Assembly (NCBI GenBank): GCA_963617205.1
Contig: CAVEOA010000010.1
Location: forward strand, 8,732 to 72,731
Length of the DNA: 64,000 nt
Direction: 5' to 3'
DNA from: UBA11524 sp963617205
Lineage (GTDB): Bacteria > Bacillota > Clostridia > Christensenellales > Aristaeellaceae
Under the pieces are notes generated by a model. The model ran no database searches, had not been told where the DNA came from, and worked only from the letters and a program-made list of their open reading frames with translations. Made by a program: the position numbers and the translations under genes. This document shows, one piece after another, positions 50,842 to 58,800 of this stretch (position 1 is the first letter of the stretch; each line of letters opens with the position of its first letter).

Positions 50842-52833
50842 TTATTCAGCCGTATCGTAGCTCAGACCCCAGCCGTAGTCGTACAGCGGGTTCTCAAGGT
50901 CAAAGGAGACGTCGCCTTCCTGATTGTTGACGGATTCCATGTCGCGGGGGAACTGAATCGGCGTCTTGCCGGTCGGGTTGTTGATGCCAAAGAGGGTCTC
51001 GGCGATGGCGATGCCGCCCTGAGAGCCCGGATAGTAGGCTTCGAGGATGGCCTTCGTGTTCTCATCGCACCAGGTCAGGATGTAGGGACGGCCGCCGGTC
51101 ACAACCGTGACGACAGGCTTGCCGCTTGCCACAGCCGTTTCAAGGATTTCCTGCTGGCTCGCGGTGATCTCCAGCGTGTCATAGCCCCACGGCGGATCGT
51201 GCTGGTAGCTCGGCTCGCCGACGGACACGATGATGACATCCGCATCCTGTGCCAGCTCCGCAATGCGCGTCACGTCCTCCGCCTCGTAGATGACGGTGGT
51301 CTTATCGCCGGCGTATTCCGCGATAGCGTCAGCAATCGTCAGCCCTTCCTGCTGAGAGGACCAGCCGCCGACCAGGGAGTCCATATCGCCGGCACGCGGG
51401 CCGCAGACCAGAATCGTCTGCTCCGCATTCGCGTCCAGCGGCAGGATGCCGTCGTTCTTGAGCAGCGTCATTGCCTTTTCAGCCGCTTCAAGGTTCACCG
51501 CCTGATTTTCTTCGTTGCCGACGTAGGACACGGCGTACTCAACGTCGCAGTAGGGATTCTCGAACATGCCCATCTGGAACTTCACCAAAACGATGCGCGT
51601 CGCGGCGGCCGTCAGGATGTCCTCGTCAATCTTGCCCTCGTTGTAGTACTGCTCCATGTAGTCGATCAGCTTGATGCTCTCGCCGCCGATGCCGTCAACG
51701 CGGCTCTGGGTGACGCCGATCAGGATGGCTTCCTCATCGGAGATTTCTTCGCCGGTCATGGTGCCCAGCGCTTCCTGAATGGCCCAGATCATGCCCCAGT
51801 CGGTCTGGATGATGCCTTCAAAGCCGAGCTCGTCGCGCAGCAGATCCTGCAGCGTCGCCTTGGAGCCGATGGCGGAGTTTTCCATATCCAGTGCCAGCGG
51901 CACGGAATAGTAGGGCATGATGGCGGCAACATTCGCTTCGAGCGCCGCGATGTAGGGCTTCAGATGCGTTTGCAGGGTTTCGTCGGTGGACACGATGGGA
52001 GAGGTGTCCTTGCCGTCCATCTGCGGACCTGCGCCGGGGAAGTGCTTCATGCAGGCAACGATGGAGCCGGTGTTCAGACCGTCGCGGCCGTTCTGGAATG
52101 CGACAACCTGCGCAACCGTCATCTGCGTCACAAGGTCAGGGTCTTCGCCGAACGTCTCCATGACGCGGCCCCAGCGGGGTTCGGAGGCGATGTCCGCTTC
52201 CGGAGAAAGCGTCATGCGCACGCCGATGGCCAGATGCTCCTCGCGGGCGATTTCAGCCAGCTTCGTGACCAGCTCCTCGTCGCGGGTGGCAGCCAGCGCC
52301 AGATTATGCGGGGTAACGGTCGCGCCGGTGACATAGCTCAGGCCGTGCACGGAGTCCATGGACACCAGCACCGGAACGCCGAGGCGGGAGGCTTCCGCGT
52401 ATTCCTGAATGGTGTTCATCGTCGTGGCGGCGGCTTCAACGCTGTTCAGCTCGCGGATGAGCAGCATGCCGATGCCCTCGGTGTTGCACCACTTCTCCAG
52501 ATAGGAGGGAATCTTGCCGTCAGAACGCGGCAGGAAGGTCGGATGCTGCATCTGCGCAATCTTCTCGCGGACAGTCATCTGAGCAACAAGGTCGGCGGCA
52601 CGCGTTTCCGCGTCCTCGCGCCAGTCCTCGTAAACGTCCAGCGTGCCGTTGCCGTTCAGGTCGATGAACTGATAGCCATCCACCTCGATGATGGACTTTG
52701 AATGGGGGTTCAGGGTCGGCTGCTCATACGCTGCCGTATCCTCGGCGAACGCAAGGCCGGTCATCATCGTGCCGCACAGGGCAACCGATGCCGCCAGCGC
52801 CGCGCCGCGCTTGAGCCACTGCTTAATCAACAA
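50842..52833 (-). CDS. Secreted family 3 glycoside hydrolase within the ABC transporter operon
   Basis: A 663-residue extracellular beta-glycosidase with signal peptide ending AFA. The N terminus of the mature protein has YQFIDLNGNGTLDVYEDWRE, then the barrel: VRMTLSPEADIASEPRWGRV, CMKHFPGAGPQMDGKD and GFEGIIQTDWGM with Asp345 as likely nucleophile. The alpha/beta sandwich includes AEKAMTLLKNDGILPL and IIVSVGEPSYQHDPPWGYD. No Fn3 domain. The start is TTG at 52833, 9 nt after AAAGGAG, and overlaps the end of the binding protein gene by 11 nt, so the two are translationally coupled. Confidence 0.9.
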   Translation of the reverse strand: MLIKQWLKRGAALAASVALCGTMMTGLAFAEDTAAYEQPTLNPHSKSIIEVDGYQFIDLNGNGTLDVYEDWREDAETRAADLVAQMTVREKIAQMQHPTFLPRSDGKIPSYLEKWCNTEGIGMLLIRELNSVEAAATTMNTIQEYAEASRLGVPVLVSMDSVHGLSYVTGATVTPHNLALAATRDEELVTKLAEIAREEHLAIGVRMTLSPEADIASEPRWGRVMETFGEDPDLVTQMTVAQVVAFQNGRDGLNTGSIVACMKHFPGAGPQMDGKDTSPIVSTDETLQTHLKPYIAALEANVAAIMPYYSVPLALDMENSAIGSKATLQDLLRDELGFEGIIQTDWGMIWAIQEALGTMTGEEISDEEAILIGVTQSRVDGIGGESIKLIDYMEQYYNEGKIDEDILTAAATRIVLVKFQMGMFENPYCDVEYAVSYVGNEENQAVNLEAAEKAMTLLKNDGILPLDANAEQTILVCGPRAGDMDSLVGGWSSQQEGLTIADAIAEYAGDKTTVIYEAEDVTRIAELAQDADVIIVSVGEPSYQHDPPWGYDTLEITASQQEILETAVASGKPVVTVVTGGRPYILTWCDENTKAILEAYYPGSQGGIAIAETLFGINNPTGKTPIQFPRDMESVNNQEGDVSFDLENPLYDYGWGLSYDTAE

Positions 52834-54190
52834 TGTTCCAGTCTCCTTTCACGCCTGCTTCCTTGAGGATGTTGACAATCTTGTTTGCGAAATATGCCGC
52901 GTCATGGTCTGTCGAGGTGGCGAACTCCTGCACCTGCGTCTGCAGGCTCGTGGATGCGCTCCATGGCAGCGCCGTGCCGTGGGTGAAGCTGGGATAAACC
53001 TTCGTCGTCTCAGCTGTCAGCTCGTTCTTGAACTTGAGGGTCAGCTCGCAGTAAATGTCGTCGGGGGTATCGTTGTAGGGGGAGATGGACTCCTTGAGCT
53101 GGGAGAACGCGACCTGCACCTCCGGCGTGGACACGTTGTACGCCCAGCGCACGCCGCCCTCGACGTCCGCAGAGTCATTGGACACGACGAAGCCGTCAAC
53201 ATTCATGCCGAACCAGCCGTCGGTGCCGGGGAAGGTGAACACGCCGTAGTCCACGCCGTAAACCTGATCCATGCTGGTCATCAGCGGCTGCATCCACGCG
53301 CCCATGATCTGCATGGCGTAGGTGCCGGCAACGACCTGACCGGAGGTTTCATACCAGTCGCGGCTGGAATGGTCGGGCGCGACGTAATCCATCATGCGGG
53401 CGTAGGTGGAAAGCACCTCGGTCACCCTGTCAACGTCGTAGATGCCGTTGATGAAGTCCTCATAGAGCTGCGGGTCGGTGCCGATCATGATGTCCTCGAA
53501 CACCTGACATGCCGGCCAGCCCTTGCGGTCGCCCAGATCCAGCGGATACTCGCCGTCAGGCATGACCGCCGCAAGCTGTTCGCAGATGGACCAGAACTCG
53601 TCCCACGTGATGTTCTCGTGATCCGGAATTTCGACGCCGTACTTCTCGAACACGTGGATGTTGTAGAAGATGACGTTGGTCTTGTGGATGCCGATCGGGA
53701 TAATGTACTTGTTGCCGTCAGACGCGGTGCACAGGTCCTCGATGCCGGGCAGCGCGCGCTCGGACAGCTTCGCATAGTCCCAGACCTGATTCAGGTTCAG
53801 CAGCAGGTTGGAGGACAGGTAAGGCTCAATCTCCTGACCGGGATGCGCCTGGAACGTTTCCGGGCTCTTGCCGGCCTGTTGGAGCACCTTGACCTTCATC
53901 ACCATGGCGCCGCCTGCACCGCCGGGGATGGCGTTCGACTTTGCCTTGATGTTGGTGAACACATTGGAGAAGCCGTCAACCACGCTCTCGATGGCGTCCT
54001 TCTCGCCGCCTGCCGTCCACCAGTGGTAGACGTTGACGGTGCCCTTCGCCGCGGTGTCCTCGATAATCGCGGGGAGATCCATGTCATCCGCGCTCTTCTT
54101 CTCTCGCTTTGCGGCAAATGCGGTGCCGGTCAGTGCGGTCAGCGCCAGCACGCCGGTCAGCAGCATCGCTCCGATTCTCTTCAGCTTCAT
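52823..54190 (-). CDS. Extracellular sugar-binding protein of the ABC transporter, without lipobox
   Basis: A 455-residue family 1 solute-binding protein: GTVNVYHWWTAGGEKDAIES opens the mature domain, with QAHPGQEIEPYLSSN, KYIIPIGIHKTNVIFYNIHV and ITWDEFWSICEQLAAV typical of oligosaccharide-binding proteins. The signal peptide (MKLKRIGAMLLTGVLALTAL, then TGTAFA-AKRE) has no cysteine, so it cannot be lipid-anchored in the usual way; Gram-positive binding proteins normally are. It may be held by another contact or released. It follows the CBM9-like gene by 6 nt and precedes a secreted GH3. Confidence 0.9.
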   Translation of the reverse strand: MKLKRIGAMLLTGVLALTALTGTAFAAKREKKSADDMDLPAIIEDTAAKGTVNVYHWWTAGGEKDAIESVVDGFSNVFTNIKAKSNAIPGGAGGAMVMKVKVLQQAGKSPETFQAHPGQEIEPYLSSNLLLNLNQVWDYAKLSERALPGIEDLCTASDGNKYIIPIGIHKTNVIFYNIHVFEKYGVEIPDHENITWDEFWSICEQLAAVMPDGEYPLDLGDRKGWPACQVFEDIMIGTDPQLYEDFINGIYDVDRVTEVLSTYARMMDYVAPDHSSRDWYETSGQVVAGTYAMQIMGAWMQPLMTSMDQVYGVDYGVFTFPGTDGWFGMNVDGFVVSNDSADVEGGVRWAYNVSTPEVQVAFSQLKESISPYNDTPDDIYCELTLKFKNELTAETTKVYPSFTHGTALPWSASTSLQTQVQEFATSTDHDAAYFANKIVNILKEAGVKGDWNIVD

Positions 54191-54196
54191 CTTGTA

Positions 54197-55015
54197 TTAT
54201 TCCTCCACAAGGGTCAGCGTGCCCCACAGGCTGGGATTCTCGTCGACATTGTGCATGGTGGGCTTGCGGTCCTTGCCGGTCAGCCCGGCGGTGAGCTGCA
54301 TGCGCAGGCTGTGGATGCCGGGGCAGGGCAGGTCAACGTCGAGGATGGAGAAGTCGAAGCCGAGCTTCATGCCGGCAGCGGGCGTCAGCTGAGCGATGTC
54401 GTCATTGGCGAGGTTGTGCAGGGGCAGCTTGCTCTCCCAGATGATGCCGCCGTCAATCTTCACGATGGCCGCCTCATAGTCGTCGAACACCAGCTCATCG
54501 CCGTATTCGCCTGCCGTCTCCCAGCCCTTGTTGTCCGCCACCATGTCGCGGTCAACGTAGGTGAAGAAGTCGTAGCTGTTGTTGAAGGAGTCCGCGGACA
54601 GCACGATGCGCCAGTCGGTCGCTTCGTAGGCGGTGCGGGACGCGTCAGCATCGGGGTTCGTGCTCAGGAACATGATTACGGCGTCGAGCTCGTCAAGCGG
54701 GAAGCCTTCGCGGTAAACCAGCGGCGTGTCGTCGAGAATCTTCATGGCAATGTAGAGGTTTTCCTCATCCCACATCGCATAGACTTCAACGGAGCAGTCC
54801 GCTTCGCCGTCCCAGTGTTCAATCTGGTCGGTGATCTGGCCCTCGGTGTTGATCTTCACGCAGCGGGTCGTGTCCCAGTCGGAGAGGTCGCCGTCTATCA
54901 CGACGTCCTTCGCCTTGGGGGCTTCGAGGTTCACGCTGTCGTTGTACGCCAATGCGGGCACGGTCAGGCTCAGCATAAGCACCAGAGACAGAAGCAGGGT
55001 CATCATTTTTTTCAT
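54197..55015 (-). CDS. Secreted CBM9/DOMON-like carbohydrate-binding protein, first gene of the ABC operon
   Basis: A 272-residue product with signal peptide MKKMMTLLLSLVLMLSLTVP and cleavage after ALA. A single beta-sandwich module reads AKDVVIDGDLSDWDTTRCVK, EVYAMWDEENLYIAMKILDD, LDAVIMFLSTNPDADASR, GIIWESKLPLHN, and ends VDENPSLWGTLTLVEE. It is paralogous to the protein at 32915-33703. Being first in the operon with the binding protein, it may help capture or deliver substrate to the importer. AAGGAGG lies 9 nt before the ATG at 55015. Confidence 0.82.
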   Translation of the reverse strand: MKKMMTLLLSLVLMLSLTVPALAYNDSVNLEAPKAKDVVIDGDLSDWDTTRCVKINTEGQITDQIEHWDGEADCSVEVYAMWDEENLYIAMKILDDTPLVYREGFPLDELDAVIMFLSTNPDADASRTAYEATDWRIVLSADSFNNSYDFFTYVDRDMVADNKGWETAGEYGDELVFDDYEAAIVKIDGGIIWESKLPLHNLANDDIAQLTPAAGMKLGFDFSILDVDLPCPGIHSLRMQLTAGLTGKDRKPTMHNVDENPSLWGTLTLVEE

Positions 55016-55047
55016 CGGGGGTATCCTCCTTCTCTTCGCGGGGAGCC

Positions 55048-55075
55048 TTATTATGTTCCACCGCATTCTTTTCAA
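55048..55075 (-). promoter_or_regulatory. Possible promoter of the sugar ABC operon
   Basis: Minus strand TTGAAA (55070-55075), 16-nt spacer, TAATAA (55048-55053). The weak -10 fits an activator-dependent promoter. Confidence 0.45.
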
Positions 55076-55083
55076 TGCTATTG

Positions 55084-55107
55084 TACTCGATTGTGAAAAA
55101 AATCGAG
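55084..55107. promoter_or_regulatory. Inverted repeat upstream of the ABC operon promoter
   Basis: CTCGATT and AATCGAG form a 7-bp inverted repeat with about 7 nt between. It lies just upstream of the -35 region of the leftward operon, in the divergent gap with the sensor kinase gene, a fitting place for an operator. Confidence 0.4.
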
Positions 55108-55240
55108 CGATAAGATTTAAAACGCCTCGTGGCAAAAAACCAACATACCGGGCATAACTATGAAAATCCGGCACAACCGGCTGGAATATCGTTCACTATG
55201 CCGTTTTTTTCTCCCCCTTTCTTCCCCTAATGACTTCCAT

Positions 55241-55251
55241 TATGCTATAAT
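55241..55251 (+). promoter_or_regulatory. Extended -10 promoter of the sensor kinase gene
   Basis: TATGCTATAAT at 55241-55251 gives a TGn-extended perfect -10; no good -35 is seen. It is 51 nt before the chosen ATG. Confidence 0.55.
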
Positions 55252-55302
55252 TTTCGCAAGCCTCCCCTCTTGCACCCTTTTGAAAGGATGGAAACGCACC
55301 TC

Positions 55303-57138
55303 ATGAAGCTGAGCATCAAGATGACCATCATTTTCACGGCGACCATTCTCGCCGCGCTGCTGATTTTCAGTTCCTACGCTGCCACCTCCGCCATCAACGG
55401 CGCCACGTCCTTCACGAAGTCGCGCTTTTCCAACATGGCGGGAGCCATCGAGCGCGACCTGTCGCAGGACATTGAAATGATGGAGCTGACGCTTGACACG
55501 CTCGTCGGCACGCCGAGCTTCCTGTCCTCCCTCAACCAGATGGTGCGCGATGACAGCGACGACAACAAGGTCGGCCTTGCCGCGGCGCAAAAGGCGCTTC
55601 AGCTGATGTACCAGTCGCCGATGGTTGATAATTACTTCCGCGTCACGTTCTACACGCGTGACGGGCTCTTCATCACCAGCCGTGCCGACAAGGACAGCGA
55701 CCTCGTCAGCGGCTCCGATTCCGCAAAAAGCGTCATCAACAGTCTGGACTACCTGTCCTCCGCCGACAGCACGCTGACCGCCGTCATTCTCGCGCCGCAT
55801 GACGACCCGTTCTCCGTGCGCGAAAACGTGCATGTGTACGGCGTCATCCAGCAGGTGCTCTATCACGGCACGCCCATCGGGTATCTCGAGGTCAGCAAGG
55901 AATACGCCGATCTGGAGCGCATCATGAGCTTCGTTGACAATCAGGCCGTCATTGTCCAGGCGATTTTCGATGACGGTACGATGCTCTTCTCCAGCACGGA
56001 TGACGTCATCGCATGGCCCGAAATCGTCGAGGAGGGCGTGTACACCATCGTCAACATCGAGGAGACGAATCAGAGCTACAGCACGCTCTATACGCACATC
56101 GACGAGCTTGCCCTCCATCTGTACATCGCGCAGGACGCCGACATTGACCTGCAGCAAAACATAATCATCACGACGAATATGCAGCGCTATGCCTTCTACA
56201 TTCTGCTGCCTGTCGCCGTGCTGATTGCGCTGGTTTCCTTCGGGCTGACCGCGTCCATCCGCCGCCTGACCAAGAAGGTTCGCCAGTTCCCTGCCGACAG
56301 CGCACTGAGCGTTGACCCCTCCATCACGCAGAACCTGAGCACCATCGTCGTCAGCCGCCGCGACAGGGAGATTTACGAGCTCGAGCAGGCCTTCAACGCC
56401 ATGATGCTCCACTTAAGAGAGAGCACGGCAAACGAGATGACGCTCCGCTCCGGCGCCCTGTCGGCACGGCTGAGCGCCCTGCAAACGCAGGTGAACCCGC
56501 ACTTCATCTATAATACGCTCAACATCATCAGCGCGAAGGCGATGGAAACCGGCAGCTTTGAAATCATCGAAATCTGCGACCAGTTCGCGCAGATGCTCCG
56601 CTATTCCACCGACACGCGCTCCCAATCCGCAACGCTCGGCGAGGAAATCGAGCACGTGCGCAATTACCTGCTGCTCTCCAAGGCGCGCTACGAGGACAAT
56701 CTTGAGTACACCATCGATGTGCCGGAGGACATGTACGCCCTGACGCTGCCGAAGCTGACGCTCCAGCCCATCGTCGAGAACGCGCTCATCCACGGCTTCA
56801 ACGGCAGCAACACGCTGCGCCGCCTGTCCGTCACCGGGCGCATCGAGAAGAACATGCTGCATCTGGAAATCCGCGACAACGGCGTCGGCTTCGCGCCGGA
56901 CGTGCTGGAAAGCCTGAACAGGCGCATCGCCGAAATCAGCAGCCAGCCCAACGGCGCCGACATGAACACGGGGCACATCGGGCTGTTCAACACCTGCCTG
57001 CGCCTGCACTACTACAGCAAGGGCGCCATGCACATCTCCATCCGCAACGATGACGGCGCGGTCGTTGTCCTTTCGATGCCCTGCACCCCCACGGACGATT
57101 CTGCCCGAACGCCAAATAACGGGGGACAGCATGCATAA
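55303..57138 (+). CDS. YesM-type sensor histidine kinase
   Basis: A 611-residue membrane kinase. An N-terminal helix (MTIIFTATILAALLIFSSYA), an external sensor domain (about 35-295) of dCache character, a second helix (AFYILLPVAVLIALVSFGLT), a HAMP linker, then the His_kinase domain with His400 in QTQVNPHFIYNTLNIISA. The ATPase domain has QPIVENALIHGFNG (N box) and EIRDNGVGFAPDVLE (G1). Such kinases sense saccharides or envelope signals and pair with AraC-type regulators. The adjacent gene is an esterase; the only AraC-type regulator in view is at 37522. The ATG at 55303 follows AAAGGATGG; an earlier ATG at 55288 is too close to it. Confidence 0.9.
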   Translation: MKLSIKMTIIFTATILAALLIFSSYAATSAINGATSFTKSRFSNMAGAIERDLSQDIEMMELTLDTLVGTPSFLSSLNQMVRDDSDDNKVGLAAAQKALQLMYQSPMVDNYFRVTFYTRDGLFITSRADKDSDLVSGSDSAKSVINSLDYLSSADSTLTAVILAPHDDPFSVRENVHVYGVIQQVLYHGTPIGYLEVSKEYADLERIMSFVDNQAVIVQAIFDDGTMLFSSTDDVIAWPEIVEEGVYTIVNIEETNQSYSTLYTHIDELALHLYIAQDADIDLQQNIIITTNMQRYAFYILLPVAVLIALVSFGLTASIRRLTKKVRQFPADSALSVDPSITQNLSTIVVSRRDREIYELEQAFNAMMLHLRESTANEMTLRSGALSARLSALQTQVNPHFIYNTLNIISAKAMETGSFEIIEICDQFAQMLRYSTDTRSQSATLGEEIEHVRNYLLLSKARYEDNLEYTIDVPEDMYALTLPKLTLQPIVENALIHGFNGSNTLRRLSVTGRIEKNMLHLEIRDNGVGFAPDVLESLNRRIAEISSQPNGADMNTGHIGLFNTCLRLHYYSKGAMHISIRNDDGAVVVLSMPCTPTDDSARTPNNGGQHA

Positions 57139-58150
57139 CCGCACACGCCTGATTTCCCTTCTGCTCGCGCTGCTCTGCCTTCCGCTCTTGGCTTTTGCCG
57201 ACGATGCGCCCGCAGCCGACGCCGATTTCGTACCTCCGCCGCCTGACTGGCGGGAGTCGCTGACCGAGGCTGCCTTCACCGCCGACGACCTGCCGGACAG
57301 CTATCTGCAGCCCTGCGAGCAGGCGGGACGCGTCGAACGCATCCGTTACGCCACGACGGACGATGCTCCGCAGACGAAGTACATCTACATCTACCTGCCT
57401 GCGGGCTACGACGAGCATCCCGACAGGCAGTACAACGTCCTGTACCTCCTGCACGCTTCTGGCGGTTCGCCGAAAAACTACCTCTCAACCGAGAAGGCGA
57501 CCCCCTTCCAGTGCCTGCTGGACAACATGATTGCGCAGGGCAACCTTGAGCCGCTGATTGTCGTTGCGCCGACGTACTATCCGCCGGATGACGAGTGGAT
57601 TGCCTACAAGCCGCTGTTTGAGCAGGTCAGGGTCACGGCGGTCTTCCCACGCGAGCTGGTCGAGGATATCGTGCCTGCGGTTGAAGGTCAGTACCGCACG
57701 TTCGCCGAATCCACCGACGCCGCCGGACTGCTTGCCTCGCGTGACCACCGCGCCGTTGCCGGCTTCTCACTCGGCGGGACAGCCGTCTGGTACGTCCTTG
57801 CGCAGCGCATGGACGCCTTCCGCTGGTTTCTGCCCATCAGCGAAGCGTCATGGGATGACGGCGAGGGCGGCATCACGGGTATCCGCGACAGCGAGCTTTC
57901 CTCGCAGGCGCTGTATGAGGCGATTCTGACGCAGGGCTTCGGACGCAGCGACTTCCGCCTGTATTTTGCTACTGGAACGGACGATGAGGCATTCAGTATT
58001 TCCACAAGCCAGATGGAATCCCTGCTGTCCTATTCCGATTTCTTCATCCTCGGCAAGAACACAAGCTGCTCGATGATGCTCGGCGGCACGCACACCCTCG
58101 CCGCGGTTTACGTGTACATGTTCCACATCCTGCCGGCGCTGTTCCAGTAA
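57131..58150 (+). CDS. Secreted alpha/beta-hydrolase esterase (feruloyl/acetyl-xylan esterase or Fes-like)
   Basis: A 339-residue product with signal peptide ending AFA. The fold follows the esterase D/CE1 pattern: TKYIYIYLPAGYDEHPDRQY, NVLYLLHASGGSPKNYLS, LIVVAPTYYPP, then the nucleophile elbow AVAGFSLGGTAVW with Ser213, and His321 in LGGTHTLAAVYVY. An Asp between them (RLYFATGTDDEA region) completes the triad. CE1-like enzymes remove feruloyl or acetyl groups from plant xylan, which suits the glycosidase neighbourhood; exact substrate unknown. It overlaps the kinase gene by 8 nt. Confidence 0.82.
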   Translation: MHNRTRLISLLLALLCLPLLAFADDAPAADADFVPPPPDWRESLTEAAFTADDLPDSYLQPCEQAGRVERIRYATTDDAPQTKYIYIYLPAGYDEHPDRQYNVLYLLHASGGSPKNYLSTEKATPFQCLLDNMIAQGNLEPLIVVAPTYYPPDDEWIAYKPLFEQVRVTAVFPRELVEDIVPAVEGQYRTFAESTDAAGLLASRDHRAVAGFSLGGTAVWYVLAQRMDAFRWFLPISEASWDDGEGGITGIRDSELSSQALYEAILTQGFGRSDFRLYFATGTDDEAFSISTSQMESLLSYSDFFILGKNTSCSMMLGGTHTLAAVYVYMFHILPALFQ

Positions 58151-58162
58151 CCGGTTATCCAT

Positions 58163-58213
58163 CAGCACACCCCGGAGAAGGGCGGTTCGCCCCGCGATGG
58201 TGTGCTGTTTTTT
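58163..58213 (+). terminator. Terminator of the kinase-esterase operon
   Basis: CAGCACACC (58163-58171) pairs with GGTGTGCTG (58199-58207), enclosing a smaller GGGCG/CGCCC hairpin, followed by T6. Confidence 0.85.
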
Positions 58214-58225
58214 CATTTTCGCGAT

Positions 58226-58252
58226 AAAAAAAAGACCGTCTCATGCGAGACG
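58226..58252 (-). terminator. Terminator of the tRNA operon
   Basis: On the minus strand CGTCTC-GCAT-GAGACG (58237-58252) is followed by GTC and T8. Confidence 0.85.
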
Positions 58253-58261
58253 ACCTTGAAG

Positions 58262-58333
58262 AGGTGCCATCCAGATTTGAACTGGAGAATGAAGGTTTTG
58301 CAGACCTTTGCCTTACCACTTGGCTATGGCACC
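58262..58333 (-). tRNA. tRNA-Cys (anticodon GCA)
   Basis: Acceptor GGTGCCA/TGGCACC, anticodon loop CTGCAAA, T-loop TTCAAAT, discriminator U73 as expected for Cys. CCA is not encoded. Last gene of the cluster. Confidence 0.95.
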
Positions 58334-58344
58334 ATCAAATGAAA

Positions 58345-58420
58345 TGGAGCGGTAGACGGGGCTCGGACCCGCGACCTCCACCTTGGCAAGGTGGCGCTCT
58401 ACCAACTGAGCTACTACCGC
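58345..58420 (-). tRNA. tRNA-Gly (anticodon GCC)
   Basis: Acceptor GCGGTAG/CTACCGC, anticodon stem CCACC/GGTGG with loop TTGCCAA, T-loop TCCGAGC, discriminator U and an encoded CCA. Confidence 0.95.
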
Positions 58421-58430
58421 ATATGTTATG

Positions 58431-58503
58431 TGCCTTGGGGCGGAATCGAACCACCGACACGCAGATTTTCAGTCTGCTGCTCTACCGACTGAGCTACCAA
58501 GGC
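58431..58503 (-). tRNA. tRNA-Phe (anticodon GAA)
   Basis: Acceptor GCCTTGG/CCAAGGC, anticodon stem GCAGA/TCTGC with loop CTGAAAA, T-loop TTCGATT, discriminator A73. CCA is not encoded. Confidence 0.95.
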
Positions 58504-58507
58504 GAGA

Positions 58508-58584
58508 TGGCGACCCGGAAGGGGCTCGAACCCTCGACCTCCAACGTGACAGGCTGGCGCTCTAACCAACTGAGCTACCGGGCC
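58508..58584 (-). tRNA. tRNA-Asp (anticodon GTC)
   Basis: Acceptor GGCCCGG/CCGGGTC, anticodon loop CTGTCAC, T-loop TTCGAGC, discriminator G73 as expected for Asp, and an encoded CCA. Confidence 0.95.
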
Positions 58585-58594
58585 ATTTAAGTGA

Positions 58595-58670
58595 TGGTGG
58601 GAACAACAGGGCTCGAACCTGTGACCCTCTGCTTGTAAGGCAGATGCTCTCCCAGCTGAGCTATGCTCCC
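58595..58670 (-). tRNA. tRNA-Val (anticodon TAC)
   Basis: Acceptor GGGAGCA/TGTTCCC, anticodon stem TCTGC/GCAGA with loop CTTACAA, T-loop TTCGAGC, discriminator A and an encoded CCA. First gene of the tRNA cluster. Confidence 0.95.
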
Positions 58671-58771
58671 AAGCCCTGCACCTATGGCGAAGCGATTGCC
58701 TCGACCTTTTGCGCACCATCGCCAAATGGTGTCTGTGCGGTGCCGTTCATGCGAACCGCGGCGACTTTGTT

Positions 58772-58800
58772 ATAATAACACAGATTCAGTCATCTGTCAA
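58772..58800 (-). promoter_or_regulatory. Promoter of the tRNA operon
   Basis: Minus strand perfect TTGACA (58795-58800), 17-nt spacer, TATTAT (58772-58777). The repeat cluster begins immediately upstream. Confidence 0.85.

Noticed and set aside
49609..52701. Long open frame opposite the permease and GH3 genes
   Set aside because: Antisense shadow spanning three well-supported minus-strand genes, including their intergenic region; composition is Arg/His/Gln-rich and unlike a protein.
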